The notes: a model not told the origin generated them from the sequence alone. A DNA stretch of 64,000 bases from an uncultured Pseudomonadota bacterium (GCA_946479515.1 CAMLGF010000005.1:1-64000); one strand, 5' to 3'. Shown: positions 1 through 7,942, counted from the first letter of the stretch. Made by a program: numbers and translations.

Positions 1-32
1 GTGGCGGGCAGCGCGAGGGTGGGCTTGGTCAT
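1..32 (-). CDS. possible 5' end of a truncated gene, product unknown
   Basis: An ATG on the minus strand (complement of 30-32) opens a frame that reads MTKPTLALPA and runs off the left edge. Only ten residues are visible, so no family can be assigned. No clear Shine-Dalgarno lies upstream. The AT-rich segment at about 80-110 would be its promoter region. It could equally be a chance frame. Confidence 0.25.
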   Translation of the reverse strand, partial: MTKPTLALPA

Positions 33-85
33 GAGCGCGATATCTTGCGTTGCCAGAAGCGCAAACGCAGCCCATATGTGAATGT

Positions 86-110
86 TTAATTAACCATAAT
101 ATACATTATG
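86..110. promoter_or_regulatory. AT-rich palindromic island, possible operator or promoter
   Basis: Two adjacent dyads stand out from the GC-rich surroundings: TTAATTAA at 86-93, and CATAAT-ATAC-ATTATG at 95-110, an inverted repeat with perfect six-base arms. Both strands contain -10-like hexamers here. It lies between the possible minus-strand gene starting at 32 and the 3' end of the small frame at 115-285, so it could be an operator for the former. No regulator is identifiable. Confidence 0.35.
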
Positions 111-114
111 CGTA

Positions 115-285
115 CTACAGTGCCGTGGCGTGGTGCTGGCGCGCAGTTGCTTCTGCATTTCTGTGCTCGGTGGTTTGCGCCTGTGTCGCCGCAGCGCTGA
201 AGATCGCGATCGACACGCAGAGGCCGACCAGGATCAAGGCGCCTGCCGACCACCGGGCATGCTGCGAGTTACGCCACTCTTTCAT
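115..285 (-). CDS. small putative membrane/exported peptide, 56 aa
   Basis: A 56-residue frame starts at ATG (complement of 283-285) with MKEWRNSQ, followed by a hydrophobic stretch ALILVGLCVSIAIFSAAATQ (about residues 16-35) and a polar, Ala/His-rich tail. The N-terminal half shows the G/C-ending codon preference of the neighbouring genes. It resembles a short secreted or single-pass membrane protein, but there is no recognisable domain and no good ribosome-binding site. It may be spurious. Confidence 0.35.
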   Translation of the reverse strand: MKEWRNSQHARWSAGALILVGLCVSIAIFSAAATQAQTTEHRNAEATARQHHATAL

Positions 286-576
286 GGTCCATGCGATCTG
301 CGCGTCGCCAAATGGGAGCTCAAGGGATTGTTCGCTGCAAATGGATAGATAGACGAGGCGGCCATCCGGCCGCGAATTGCATCGCGGAGACCAGACCAAG
401 ACTCTGCCAACCGCTGAGCCATGTTCCTTTGCCGCCCTATGCGATAAGCGCATTGATTGCGTCCGCGGTTCGCATCCGCATGCCGATATGTTCGAGTTTT
501 GTGACTCTCGCATGGGATATGGCCGCCGGGTGATCGGAGAATCGCGCGCTAGACTACTGCGGTGACCCGGGTTCAC
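286..576. other. intergenic stretch with no convincing gene
   Basis: About 290 bases between the small minus-strand frame and the small plus-strand exported protein. Open frames exist on both strands, but none has a ribosome-binding site, a recognisable protein or consistent codon use. No RNA gene, repeat or strong hairpin was seen. Confidence 0.5.
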
Positions 577-822
577 ATGAAAGTCAGCGCTGCCATCCTG
601 TTCTGGTTCCTGGCCGCCGCCGCTGCCACCGCCGCAGACTCGCGCACGGCCACCACGGTGGAACGCGCAGCCTGCGAAGCGCCGATCCTCCGCCAGCTCG
701 AACAGATCGAATCACAGCTGCGGCGAGGCTACGGTGGCGCCGAAGGCGAACGGTTGAAAGACCGCCGCCGGCAGCTGCAGGTGCGGCGACTCGGATGTCG
801 CAAGTACCCAGCGGAATCCTGA
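577..822 (+). CDS. small periplasmic protein, unknown function
   Basis: An 81-residue protein from ATG 577; a GTG at 562 is an in-frame alternative. The N-terminus MKVSAAILFWFLAAAAATAA is a typical Sec signal peptide with cleavage likely after the AxA. The mature part is short, highly charged and helix-prone (RQLEQIESQLRRGYGGAEGE), with two cysteines near its ends that could form a disulfide. No domain is recognised with confidence; the layout recalls small periplasmic DUF1090-like proteins, but this is weak. It precedes the S8 protease by about 60 bases in the same direction. Confidence 0.55.
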   Translation: MKVSAAILFWFLAAAAATAADSRTATTVERAACEAPILRQLEQIESQLRRGYGGAEGERLKDRRRQLQVRRLGCRKYPAES

Positions 823-832
823 GCGCTCAGCT

Positions 833-845
833 GGTTCCGGGAACC
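833..845. terminator. weak hairpin between two plus-strand genes
   Basis: GGTTC (833-837) and GAACC (841-845) form a five-base stem with a CGG loop, preceded by the palindrome GAGCGCTC at 821-828 and followed by CTTTG. There is no uridine tract, so it is at best a weak or factor-dependent terminator. Confidence 0.2.
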
Positions 846-879
846 CTTTGACCCCCGCCCGACCACAGACGAGAAGCAC

Positions 880-2910
880 ATGAAATCCCGTCTGTTCACA
901 TTGCTATCGTTCCTGGTGCTGGGCATGTCCGGTCCCGGGGCCATGTCCGCGGAGGAATTCAATCCGGTGGCGCATGAACCTCCCCAGGCGGAGGCCACCC
1001 AGTCGTTAGACGTCATCGTCAAGCTTCGCAAGCAGGATGCCGGCGGGTCGCTGACGAAATTGTCGGGGGGAACGGAACGCGTGGCGGCGCTGGCCAAGCG
1101 CACCGGACTCGCCATGAGCCTGCGTCGCGAAATCAGCGCGCTGATGCTGGCGAACACCCTCGAGCTGCGCGGTTTGAGCGCGGACCAGGCGCTGGCCTCG
1201 CTGCGCGCGGACCCGGCGGTTGAATACGTATCGTTCGACCGTCGGCGCTTTCCTCATGCCACCAGTCCCAACGACAGCCTGTTCGGCGGCCAGTGGTATC
1301 TCCAGAGCACCGAGCCCGCCGCGGTGCGCGCCATCGACGCCTGGGACCGCGAGCAAGGCAGGACTGGTGTGGTGGTCGCCGTCCTCGACACGGGCGTCCT
1401 CTACGATCACCCGGATCTCGGTCGCGCCGATCGTGGCGGCCGCTTGCTGCCCGGCTACGACTTCGTGACGGCAAGTCACATGGTGAACGATGGCGATGGC
1501 CGCGACGCCAACCCGTCCGATCCCGGCGACTGGGTCAGCAACGCCGACAAGGCCGACGATCGCTACACCAACTGCGATGAGGTGGCGAGCTCCTGGCACG
1601 GTACGCGGGTGGCGGGCATGGTCGGCGCGCTCACCAACAACACCACGGGGGTGTCGGGCCTGACGTGGAGCTCATTCATCCTGCCGGTGCGCGTGCTGGG
1701 CAAGTGCGGTGGCGTGGACAGCGACATCCTGGCCGGTATGCGCTGGGCCGGTGGTCTTGCCGTGCCGGGCGTGCCCGCGAATCCCACCCCCGCGCGCATC
1801 CTCAACGCCAGTTTTGGCAGCACCGGTCCTTGCGAGCCGGCCTATCGCGAGGTCATCGACGAACTGGCGGCGCGCAAGGTGCTCGTGGTGATTTCCGCGG
1901 GCAACGAGGGCACGGTGGTTTCCTCTCCCGCCGACTGTCCGGGCGTCGCGGCTGTTGCCGCCATCCGCCATGCGGGCAGCAAGGTGGGCTTCAGCAATCT
2001 CGGCCCCGAGGTGACCCTGGCGGCGCCGGGCGGGAACTGCGTGAACATCAACGGTGGCCCCTGTCTCTTTTCGCTCGATACCACGTCCAACGACGGAGCC
2101 CAGGCTCCCAGGAATCACACCTACACGGACCAGATCAGCAGCAATCTCGGGACGAGCTTCTCGGCGCCGATCGTCTCCGGCATCGCGGCTCTCATGCTCG
2201 CGCGCAATGCCAACCTCTCGACCAACCAGCTGCTCGCGCGGCTGCGCGAGGGTACACGGCCCTTCCCTGCCTCGGTGGCGGACGAACCCGGCATCCAGTC
2301 CTGCCACGTGCCGGTGAACGGCGATGATTTTCAGCTCGTGCAGTGCCTGTGTACGTCCACCACCTGCGGCGCGGGCATGGCGGATGCGGGCCTGGCCGTG
2401 GACGCGGCTGACCGGCCCATTGCAGCGGTGGCGCTGCCCGCCGCCGTGGCCGGTGGCCAGAACGTATCGTTCGACGCCTCGGGCAGCGCCGCGGCCTGCG
2501 GCCGGACGCTGGCCGGCTTCGCATGGTCAATAGTCTTCCCGGCCGAGAATCCGCCGGCCCTGCTGGGTGCCGACACCCGCATCGTGACGCTGCTGGCGCC
2601 CACCAGCGGCACCGTCACCCTGCGCGTCACGGTCACGGACGACCTGGGCCAACGGGACCAGGCCGACGTGACGGTGGGGACCGACTCGGCCAGCAGCACG
2701 GCGCCTGCCACGGCCGGAAGCGCGGCCTGCGCACCGCCGGTCACCTCGGGCGCCACGCCGGGTTCCGGTGGCAATTCCGGTTCGGGGTCGGGTTCCTCGA
2801 GCGGCGGCGGCGGCGCGGGCGATGTGCTGACGCTGATCCTGTTCGGCGCGCTGGTCTTGTCGCTGGCGGCGCGCCGAGGTCGCCGCGAAAAGTCCCGTTG
2901 CATTTGCTAG
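880..2910 (+). CDS. secreted S8 (subtilisin-like) serine protease with GlyGly-CTERM tail
   Basis: A 676-residue exported endopeptidase. It has an N-terminal signal peptide (about residues 1-23), a propeptide-like segment (about 44-122), then the S8 catalytic domain with Asp170 in VLDTG, His240 in WHGTRVAG, the oxyanion Asn342 in SAGNEG and Ser426 in GTSFSAP. Residues about 510-610 look like an Ig/PKD-type beta domain. The C-terminus is a Gly/Ser-rich linker, a hydrophobic helix (VLTLILFGALVLSLAA) and an Arg cluster. That is the GlyGly-CTERM architecture recognised by rhombosortase on type II secretion substrates. A rhombosortase and gspG-N genes lie about 14 kb downstream. Many cysteines suggest disulfides. 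Substrate is unknown. Confidence 0.92.
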   Translation: MKSRLFTLLSFLVLGMSGPGAMSAEEFNPVAHEPPQAEATQSLDVIVKLRKQDAGGSLTKLSGGTERVAALAKRTGLAMSLRREISALMLANTLELRGLSADQALASLRADPAVEYVSFDRRRFPHATSPNDSLFGGQWYLQSTEPAAVRAIDAWDREQGRTGVVVAVLDTGVLYDHPDLGRADRGGRLLPGYDFVTASHMVNDGDGRDANPSDPGDWVSNADKADDRYTNCDEVASSWHGTRVAGMVGALTNNTTGVSGLTWSSFILPVRVLGKCGGVDSDILAGMRWAGGLAVPGVPANPTPARILNASFGSTGPCEPAYREVIDELAARKVLVVISAGNEGTVVSSPADCPGVAAVAAIRHAGSKVGFSNLGPEVTLAAPGGNCVNINGGPCLFSLDTTSNDGAQAPRNHTYTDQISSNLGTSFSAPIVSGIAALMLARNANLSTNQLLARLREGTRPFPASVADEPGIQSCHVPVNGDDFQLVQCLCTSTTCGAGMADAGLAVDAADRPIAAVALPAAVAGGQNVSFDASGSAAACGRTLAGFAWSIVFPAENPPALLGADTRIVTLLAPTSGTVTLRVTVTDDLGQRDQADVTVGTDSASSTAPATAGSAACAPPVTSGATPGSGGNSGSGSGSSSGGGGAGDVLTLILFGALVLSLAARRGRREKSRCIC

Positions 2911-2939
2911 GTGCCGCGCTATATTTGGCTCGTACGCCA

Positions 2940-2966
2940 TTGACGGATCAGGGTCTCCGTTACAAC
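2940..2966 (+). promoter_or_regulatory. weak candidate promoter for the 3054 gene
   Basis: TTGACG at 2940-2945 is followed after 15 bases by TACAAC (2961-2966), which is repeated at 2967-2972. Spacing is non-ideal (15 or 21). It lies in the 143-base gap between the protease and the unknown gene at 3054. Confidence 0.25.
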
Positions 2967-3053
2967 TACAACTAAAGGCGTTACACGAGGTTCGCGGCGC
3001 AAATAGCCCAGGAACGGTGGAGTCGCCGCCCTCGCGATAACGACAATAAAGAC

Positions 3054-3416
3054 ATGACGCGTGTATACGATCGACTCGAATCGGCCACTTTGCTGCTGAC
3101 GCGCTCCGGCGCAATCAAAGATCGTCTCCAGGGCGCCTGGCGCCAATACCTGTGCAATCTCGAACCCGACGACGTGCCGCGAGATCTGCGGCTGCAATTC
3201 CTGGAACTATCCTCGGCGATCCAACGCGAGCGCCCGCTGCGCGGCGAAGATGCGGTGCGCGCCACCATCCGCAAGATGTCCAACGAGGAAGCCGAACGGC
3301 ACGCGGCGCACATCGTGCGCATGTTCTGCCGCCTGACGAGGCAGCCGGAGCTCGAGCTGTCGCTGCCCTCGCCCAACGGAGCGGCGGTGGTGCAGCTGTT
3401 CGCGGCGGAAGGCTGA
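3054..3416 (+). CDS. hypothetical protein, 120 aa
   Basis: A 120-residue, predominantly helical, cytosolic protein without signal peptide or membrane segment. It starts MTRVYDRLESATLLLTRSG and carries many Arg/Glu residues, including a run RATIRKMSNEEAERHAAHIV (about 81-100). Codon use matches neighbouring genes, so it is likely real. I do not recognise a family. It is convergent with the TIR-like gene and separated from it by a GC-rich hairpin. Confidence 0.6.
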   Translation: MTRVYDRLESATLLLTRSGAIKDRLQGAWRQYLCNLEPDDVPRDLRLQFLELSSAIQRERPLRGEDAVRATIRKMSNEEAERHAAHIVRMFCRLTRQPELELSLPSPNGAAVVQLFAAEG

Positions 3417-3424
3417 TGCGTCGG

Positions 3425-3442
3425 CCTGCGCGCCGGCGCAGG
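3425..3442. terminator. hairpin between convergent genes
   Basis: CCTGCGC (3425-3431), loop GCCG, GCGCAGG (3436-3442): a perfect seven-base stem in the 37-base gap between the convergent stops at 3416 and 3454. No uridine tract on either side. It probably serves both directions. Confidence 0.45.
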
Positions 3443-3453
3443 TAGCTAGCGGC

Positions 3454-3906
3454 TCAATCGAGCTTGAATTCGATCGTGTCCCAGCGGTGCGTCTCTTCAT
3501 GGCGCGCCTGCGCCTTCACGGCATCCACCAGCGCCCGGCCGTCCCAGTCGACGATCTGATCCGACAGCGAGGTGATGGCGTTCGGCAGGACGGCATCGGC
3601 GCCGAATGGCCGCATGAGGATTACGGGCTTGTCCGACGCCTTGGCGAAGGTCATCTCGAACAGCAGCAGCTCGCTCTGTTGCCGGTACAAACCCGGAAGA
3701 GCAATGACGCATTCGGCCTGGGCGATCTGCTTGCGCAGCTCTTCGCGGTCGGCTTCCTTGCCGCCGGCCGGCGCCCGGTCCGGCGCCGAGAGGTTCTTGT
3801 AGAAGAAGTTCCGTGCGCTTTCGAGATACTCGAAGATGCGCAAGTACTCGTCGGTCGTGTCCCACGCATGCGTGACGAACAATCGAATGGGATTGTTTTG
3901 TGACAT
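3454..3906 (-). CDS. stand-alone TIR-like domain protein (MTH538/DUF1863, ThsB-type)
   Basis: A 150-residue single-domain protein from ATG at 3904-3906. The opening strand IRLFVTHAWD (7-16), the helix DEYLRIFEYLESARNFFYKN (19-38), strand AECVIALPG (64-72), helix with Glu84 (LLLFEMTFAKASDKPVILMR) and C-terminal DQIVDWDGRALVDAV match the flavodoxin-like MTH538 TIR-like fold, the family that includes the Thoeris sensor ThsB. Glu84 sits where TIR NADases have their catalytic glutamate. Members make or sense nucleotide signals, mostly in defence. No ThsA (SIR2/SLOG or other effector) is adjacent; the divergent neighbour is an EEP-family enzyme. Domain call is good; a defence role is inference. Confidence 0.7.
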   Translation of the reverse strand: MSQNNPIRLFVTHAWDTTDEYLRIFEYLESARNFFYKNLSAPDRAPAGGKEADREELRKQIAQAECVIALPGLYRQQSELLLFEMTFAKASDKPVILMRPFGADAVLPNAITSLSDQIVDWDGRALVDAVKAQARHEETHRWDTIEFKLD

Positions 3907-3971
3907 GTCAATCGATCCAGAACAGAGACTTGAGTGTAGTGTAGCCGCCGGAGCAACGCGCCCCTCCACAT

Positions 3972-4766
3972 TTGTGCGCTGCAACGCTAGCATCGATTCC
4001 CTTGCGCCTGCTTGTTTACAACATTCGATACGCCACGGGCATCGGACCGGCCTTTCACCTGCCGTTCCCGGGCGCGGGCTATCTGCGTTCCAGCCGCAAG
4101 GTTCTGGACGGCATCACCGGGTTCGTCAAGGACAAGGATCCTGACATCGTCGGGCTCATCGAAGTGGACATTGGCTCGGTGCGCTCCGGCATGGTGAACC
4201 AGGCGGAACACATCGCCGATGCCCTCGGCCATTACACCACCTATGAGTGCAAGTACGGCAAGAGCTCGATCAACAATCTCATGCCCATCGTGCGCAAACA
4301 GGGCAATGCATTCCTCGCGGCGCCGCGCGTCGAGGGCGAGCGCTTCCACTATTTCGACACGGGCATCAAGCGGCTGATCATCGAGCTCGAGCTCGATGAC
4401 GTGTGCATCTTCCTGGTCCACCTGGCGCTGAAATATCGCCAGCGGCAGTACCAGCTTCGCTATCTGCACGATCTCATCATCAAGTCGCACAAACCGGTGA
4501 TCGTCACCGGTGATTTCAACACCTTCTGGGGTACGCACGAAATCTATCTGTTCATGCGCGCCGCGGGCCTGCGCAGCGCCAACGAGAAGAATCTGCCTTC
4601 GTTTCCCGCGCGCATCCCGCGCATCGAGCTCGATTTCGTGCTGGTCAGCAAGGAGATCGAAATCACGCACTTCGAGGTGCCGGACGTGCGCTTCTCGGAC
4701 CATCGTCCCATCCTCTGCGACTTCAATGTGCGCAGGGACCAGGCCTCGCAAACCGCGGTAGCCTGA
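3972..4766 (+). CDS. endonuclease/exonuclease/phosphatase (EEP) family protein
   Basis: A 264-residue metal-dependent hydrolase of the EEP (DNase I-like) superfamily. Visible motifs in order are the strand LLVYNIRYATG, the metal-binding Glu in GLIEVD, GDFNT with catalytic Asp/Asn, ELDFVLVS, and the terminal SDHRPI with the catalytic His. No signal peptide is evident, so it should be cytosolic. The substrate (DNA, RNA, phosphoinositide or nucleotide) cannot be told. There is no ATG; TTG 3972 is used here, but TTG 4002 would give the more typical N-terminus of the family. It is divergent from the TIR-like gene with 65 bases between starts, and a seven-base gap precedes the next gene. Confidence 0.8.
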   Translation: MCAATLASIPLRLLVYNIRYATGIGPAFHLPFPGAGYLRSSRKVLDGITGFVKDKDPDIVGLIEVDIGSVRSGMVNQAEHIADALGHYTTYECKYGKSSINNLMPIVRKQGNAFLAAPRVEGERFHYFDTGIKRLIIELELDDVCIFLVHLALKYRQRQYQLRYLHDLIIKSHKPVIVTGDFNTFWGTHEIYLFMRAAGLRSANEKNLPSFPARIPRIELDFVLVSKEIEITHFEVPDVRFSDHRPILCDFNVRRDQASQTAVA

Positions 4767-4773
4767 GGTCGCC

Positions 4774-6816
4774 ATGAGCACCGCCCATCCTGCCGCCTGG
4801 ATGCTGCGCATCGACGCGGACCAGATCGCCTGGCTCAGCCTCGACAAGCCGGGCACGTCCACCAACGTGCTGTCGCGTGACACGCTGGTCGAGCTCGACG
4901 CGCACCTGCAGGCGCTGTCGCAGTCGCCGCCGCGCGGCGTGGTGATCCGCTCGGCCAAGAAGTCCGGCTTCATCGCCGGGGCCGACGTGAAGGAATTCGT
5001 GCAGCTGCAGAGTGCGGAGCAGGCTTTCGAGCTGGTGCGGGCCGCGCAGAAGATTCTCGACCACCTCGAGTCGTTGCCCTGTCCCACGGTGGCCGTCATC
5101 CACGGCTTCGCTCTCGGTGGGGGGCTGGAGCTGGCCCTCGCCTGTCGCTACCGCGTGGGCGTGAAGGGAGACAAGTTCTCCATCGGCCTGCCCGAGGTGA
5201 TGCTCGGCATTCACCCGGGCTTCGGCGGTACGGTGCGCGCGGTGCGCCGCGCCGGCGTCAGCACGGCCATGGAGATGATGCTCACGGGCAAGACACTGCG
5301 GGCCGACAAGGCGCTGCGGGCCGGCTTCATCGACCGGCTGGTCTATCCCGCCGATGCCGAAGCCACGGCACGCGAGCTGATTCTGCGCCAACCGAAGCAG
5401 CGGCAGCCGCGGTTGCTGGATCGCTGGCTGTCCTCGCCGCTGCTGCGCGGGCTGGTGCGTCGCAAGCTGGTCGCCCAGGTGCGCGCCAAGGCACGGCCTG
5501 AGCACTATCCATCGCCCTTCGCCATCATCGACCTCTGGGCGCGCCACGGCGCGCGCGGCGCGGCCGCCTACGAGGCCGAAGCGCGCTCCATCGCCGCCCT
5601 CATGGTCGGGGACACCTCGCGCAATCTGGTGCGCGTATTCCTGCTGCAGGAACGCCTGAAGGGCCTCGGCGGCAAGACGTCCTACGACATCAAGCGCGTG
5701 CACGTGGTCGGCGCCGGCGTCATGGGCGGCGACATCGCCGCCTGGTGCGCGCAGCGCGGTCTCAACGTGACGCTGCAGGACCGGGAGATGAAATTCATCG
5801 AGCCGGCGATGAAGCGCGCCCGCGAGTCGTTCGAGAAGCGCACGCGCGACGCGCGCAAGGCCGGCGAACTCATGGCGCGCATGACCGCGGACGTCGCCGG
5901 CGACGGCGTGCCGGGCGCGGACGTGATCATCGAGGCCATTTTCGAGAACGCCGACGCCAAGCACGAATTGTTCGCGCGCGTCGAACCGCGCATGAAGCCG
6001 GACGCCATCCTCGCAACCAATACCTCGTCGATCATGCTCGAGCAGCTCGATGACCGTTTGCCGGACCCCGGCAAGCTCGTCGGTGTGCACTTCTTCAACC
6101 CCGTATCGCAGTTGCCGCTGGTGGAGATCGTGCGCGGCGAGACCTCCAGCGAAGAGAGTATCCAGAAGGCCATCGCGTTCACGCGCAGGATCGACAAGCT
6201 GCCATTGCCCTGCAAGAGCTCACCCGGATTCCTGGTGAACCGCGTGCTGGTTCCCTATCTATACGAGGCCATGTTCGCGGCGGCCGACGGCATTCCCATC
6301 GAGGTCATCGACGAAGCGGCGTTGCATTACGGCATGCCCATGGGCCCGGTCGAGCTGGCGGATGTCGTGGGGCTCGACGTGTGCAAGCACGTGGGCGACA
6401 TCGTGTCGGGCGCATTGAACCGGCAGAAGCCCGACACCGCGCGGCTCGATGCATTGCTGGCGGCGAAGAAGCTCGGCCGCAAGAGCGGCGAAGGTTTCTA
6501 TGTCTGGAAGGAAGGCAAGGCGGTCAAGAGCGCCGTCGCCGCCGCACCGCCCGCCGACCTCGAGGACCGCCTCATCCTCGCCCTGGCCAATGAGTGCGCC
6601 GCGGTATTGCGCGAAGGCATCGTCGCGGATGCGGACCTCATCGATGCCGGGTGCATATTCGGCTCGGGGTTCGCGCCGTTTCGCGGCGGACCGCTCACTT
6701 ACGCGCGCAAGCGCGGTGTCGAACAGGTGGTCGCACGGCTGCAGGAGCTCGCAGACCGATACGGGCCGCGATTCGCGCCCGACAGCGGTTGGTCGCAGGT
6801 GGCCGACAAGCGCTGA
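4774..6816 (+). CDS. bifunctional enoyl-CoA hydratase / 3-hydroxyacyl-CoA dehydrogenase
   Basis: A 680-residue FadB/FadJ-type fusion for fatty-acid beta-oxidation: hydration of trans-2-enoyl-CoA, then NAD-dependent oxidation of L-3-hydroxyacyl-CoA. Residues 1-about 190 are a crotonase domain with the oxyanion segment IAGADVKEF (67-75), catalytic Glu119 in GGGLEL and Glu141 in LPEVMLG. A Rossmann fold begins at VHVVGAGVMGG (about 309-319), with His439 in GVHFFNP; two C-terminal 3HCDH domains follow. The length is slightly shorter than FadJ. No thiolase gene is adjacent. AGG lies seven bases before the ATG. etfBA elsewhere in the window supply electron transfer for the same pathway. Confidence 0.92.
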   Translation: MSTAHPAAWMLRIDADQIAWLSLDKPGTSTNVLSRDTLVELDAHLQALSQSPPRGVVIRSAKKSGFIAGADVKEFVQLQSAEQAFELVRAAQKILDHLESLPCPTVAVIHGFALGGGLELALACRYRVGVKGDKFSIGLPEVMLGIHPGFGGTVRAVRRAGVSTAMEMMLTGKTLRADKALRAGFIDRLVYPADAEATARELILRQPKQRQPRLLDRWLSSPLLRGLVRRKLVAQVRAKARPEHYPSPFAIIDLWARHGARGAAAYEAEARSIAALMVGDTSRNLVRVFLLQERLKGLGGKTSYDIKRVHVVGAGVMGGDIAAWCAQRGLNVTLQDREMKFIEPAMKRARESFEKRTRDARKAGELMARMTADVAGDGVPGADVIIEAIFENADAKHELFARVEPRMKPDAILATNTSSIMLEQLDDRLPDPGKLVGVHFFNPVSQLPLVEIVRGETSSEESIQKAIAFTRRIDKLPLPCKSSPGFLVNRVLVPYLYEAMFAAADGIPIEVIDEAALHYGMPMGPVELADVVGLDVCKHVGDIVSGALNRQKPDTARLDALLAAKKLGRKSGEGFYVWKEGKAVKSAVAAAPPADLEDRLILALANECAAVLREGIVADADLIDAGCIFGSGFAPFRGGPLTYARKRGVEQVVARLQELADRYGPRFAPDSGWSQVADKR

Positions 6817-6856
6817 TCCGGGCGCGTATTCGGGCGGATTCACGCGATTGGCGTGC

Positions 6857-6862
6857 TAGCAT
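6857..6862 (+). promoter_or_regulatory. candidate -10 box six bases before the start codon
   Basis: TAGCAT at 6857-6862 lies six bases from the ATG at 6869. If used, transcription would begin at or next to the start codon. No good -35 is visible. Confidence 0.3.
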
Positions 6863-6868
6863 TTCCGC

Positions 6869-7942
6869 ATGGCCGATGCCCGTGAAGTCAGCGTGGAACT
6901 ACTGCGCACCCTTACCCCGCTCGAAGGAATGAAGCGGGAAAACCTGCACGCGCTCGCCAAGAAGGTCACCGTCAAGGAAATGACGGCCGGGCGCACGCTG
7001 TTCAAGGAAGGCGACAACGACAAGCGCACCATCTGGGTCATCAGGGGCCTGGTGGAGCTTTCCGAGCACGGGCGCACCATCGGCATGATCGAGGGCGGCT
7101 CCGCCGATGCGCGCGCGCCGCTCAACCAGAGCGTGCCGCGCAAGATCACCGCCCGCGCGGTGGAAGACGTCGACTACCTCGCCATCGATGCCGATCTGCT
7201 CGACGTCATGATCACCTGGGACCAGACCGGCAATTACGAGGTGGGTGAGCTGCAGGCGCAGTTCAGTGCCGGCGCCGACGACAACGACTGGATGACCACG
7301 CTGCTGCAGACCAAGGCCTTTCACCGCATCCCGCCGGCGAACCTGCAGGCCATTTTCATGCGCATGAACCGCCAGCAGTACCGCGCCGGTGAAGTGGTGA
7401 TCAAACAAGGTGACGAAGGCGATTTTTTCTACGCCATCGTCCAGGGCCGATGCCTGGTGACGCGTGAATCGCCGCTCAATCAGAAGGGCATCAAGCTCGC
7501 CGAACTGGGCGTGGGCGAAACCTTCGGCGAAGAAGCGCTGATCGCCGAGGCCAAGCGCAATGCCACGGTGACCATGCTGACCGATGGCGTGCTCATGCGG
7601 CTCAACAAGCAGGACTTCCGCGACCTCATGCACGAGCCGCTGCTGCGGTGGGTGGATGAGCAGCAGGCGCTCAAGATCATCCAGAACCGCGGCCAGTGGC
7701 TGGACGTGCGCCTGCCCTCCGAGTTCCAGAACATGGCGGTGGAAGGGTCGATCAACATTCCGCTGTACTTCGTGCGCCTGAAACTCAATGCGCTCGACCG
7801 CAAGACGCCCTACGTCGTGGTTTGCGATACCGGCCGGCGCTCATCCGCCGCCGCGTTCATCCTCTCCGAGCGGGGTTTCGATGCCTATGTGCTCAAGGGC
7901 GGCATCACCACGTCGAACCTGCCGATGCGCCGGCCTGGCTGA
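6869..7942 (+). CDS. cyclic nucleotide-binding domain / rhodanese fusion protein
   Basis: A 357-residue cytosolic protein. Residues about 14-115 form a degenerate cNMP-binding-like domain. Residues about 140-260 form a more complete one with GDEGDFFYAIVQG and a phosphate-binding-cassette-like FGEEALIAEAKRNATV. Residues about 270-355 are a rhodanese domain with Cys319 in the active-site loop CDTGRRSS. There is no DNA-binding helix-turn-helix, so it is not a CRP-type transcription factor. Such fusions are assumed to gate a sulfurtransferase or phosphatase-like activity by nucleotide binding, but the ligand is unknown. It stands alone; the next gene is convergent. Confidence 0.82.
   Translation: MADAREVSVELLRTLTPLEGMKRENLHALAKKVTVKEMTAGRTLFKEGDNDKRTIWVIRGLVELSEHGRTIGMIEGGSADARAPLNQSVPRKITARAVEDVDYLAIDADLLDVMITWDQTGNYEVGELQAQFSAGADDNDWMTTLLQTKAFHRIPPANLQAIFMRMNRQQYRAGEVVIKQGDEGDFFYAIVQGRCLVTRESPLNQKGIKLAELGVGETFGEEALIAEAKRNATVTMLTDGVLMRLNKQDFRDLMHEPLLRWVDEQQALKIIQNRGQWLDVRLPSEFQNMAVEGSINIPLYFVRLKLNALDRKTPYVVVCDTGRRSSAAAFILSERGFDAYVLKGGITTSNLPMRRPG

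Noticed and set aside
3454..4766. A complete Thoeris anti-phage system
   Set aside because: The TIR-like protein fits the ThsB-type family, but no ThsA-like effector (SIR2, SLOG or membrane effector) is adjacent, and the neighbour is an EEP hydrolase transcribed the other way. Only the domain call is kept.
4723..6090. A long minus-strand frame opposite the beta-oxidation gene
   Set aside because: Its composition (Ala/His/Arg-rich, no domain) and the clear crotonase/dehydrogenase on the plus strand mark it as a shadow frame.
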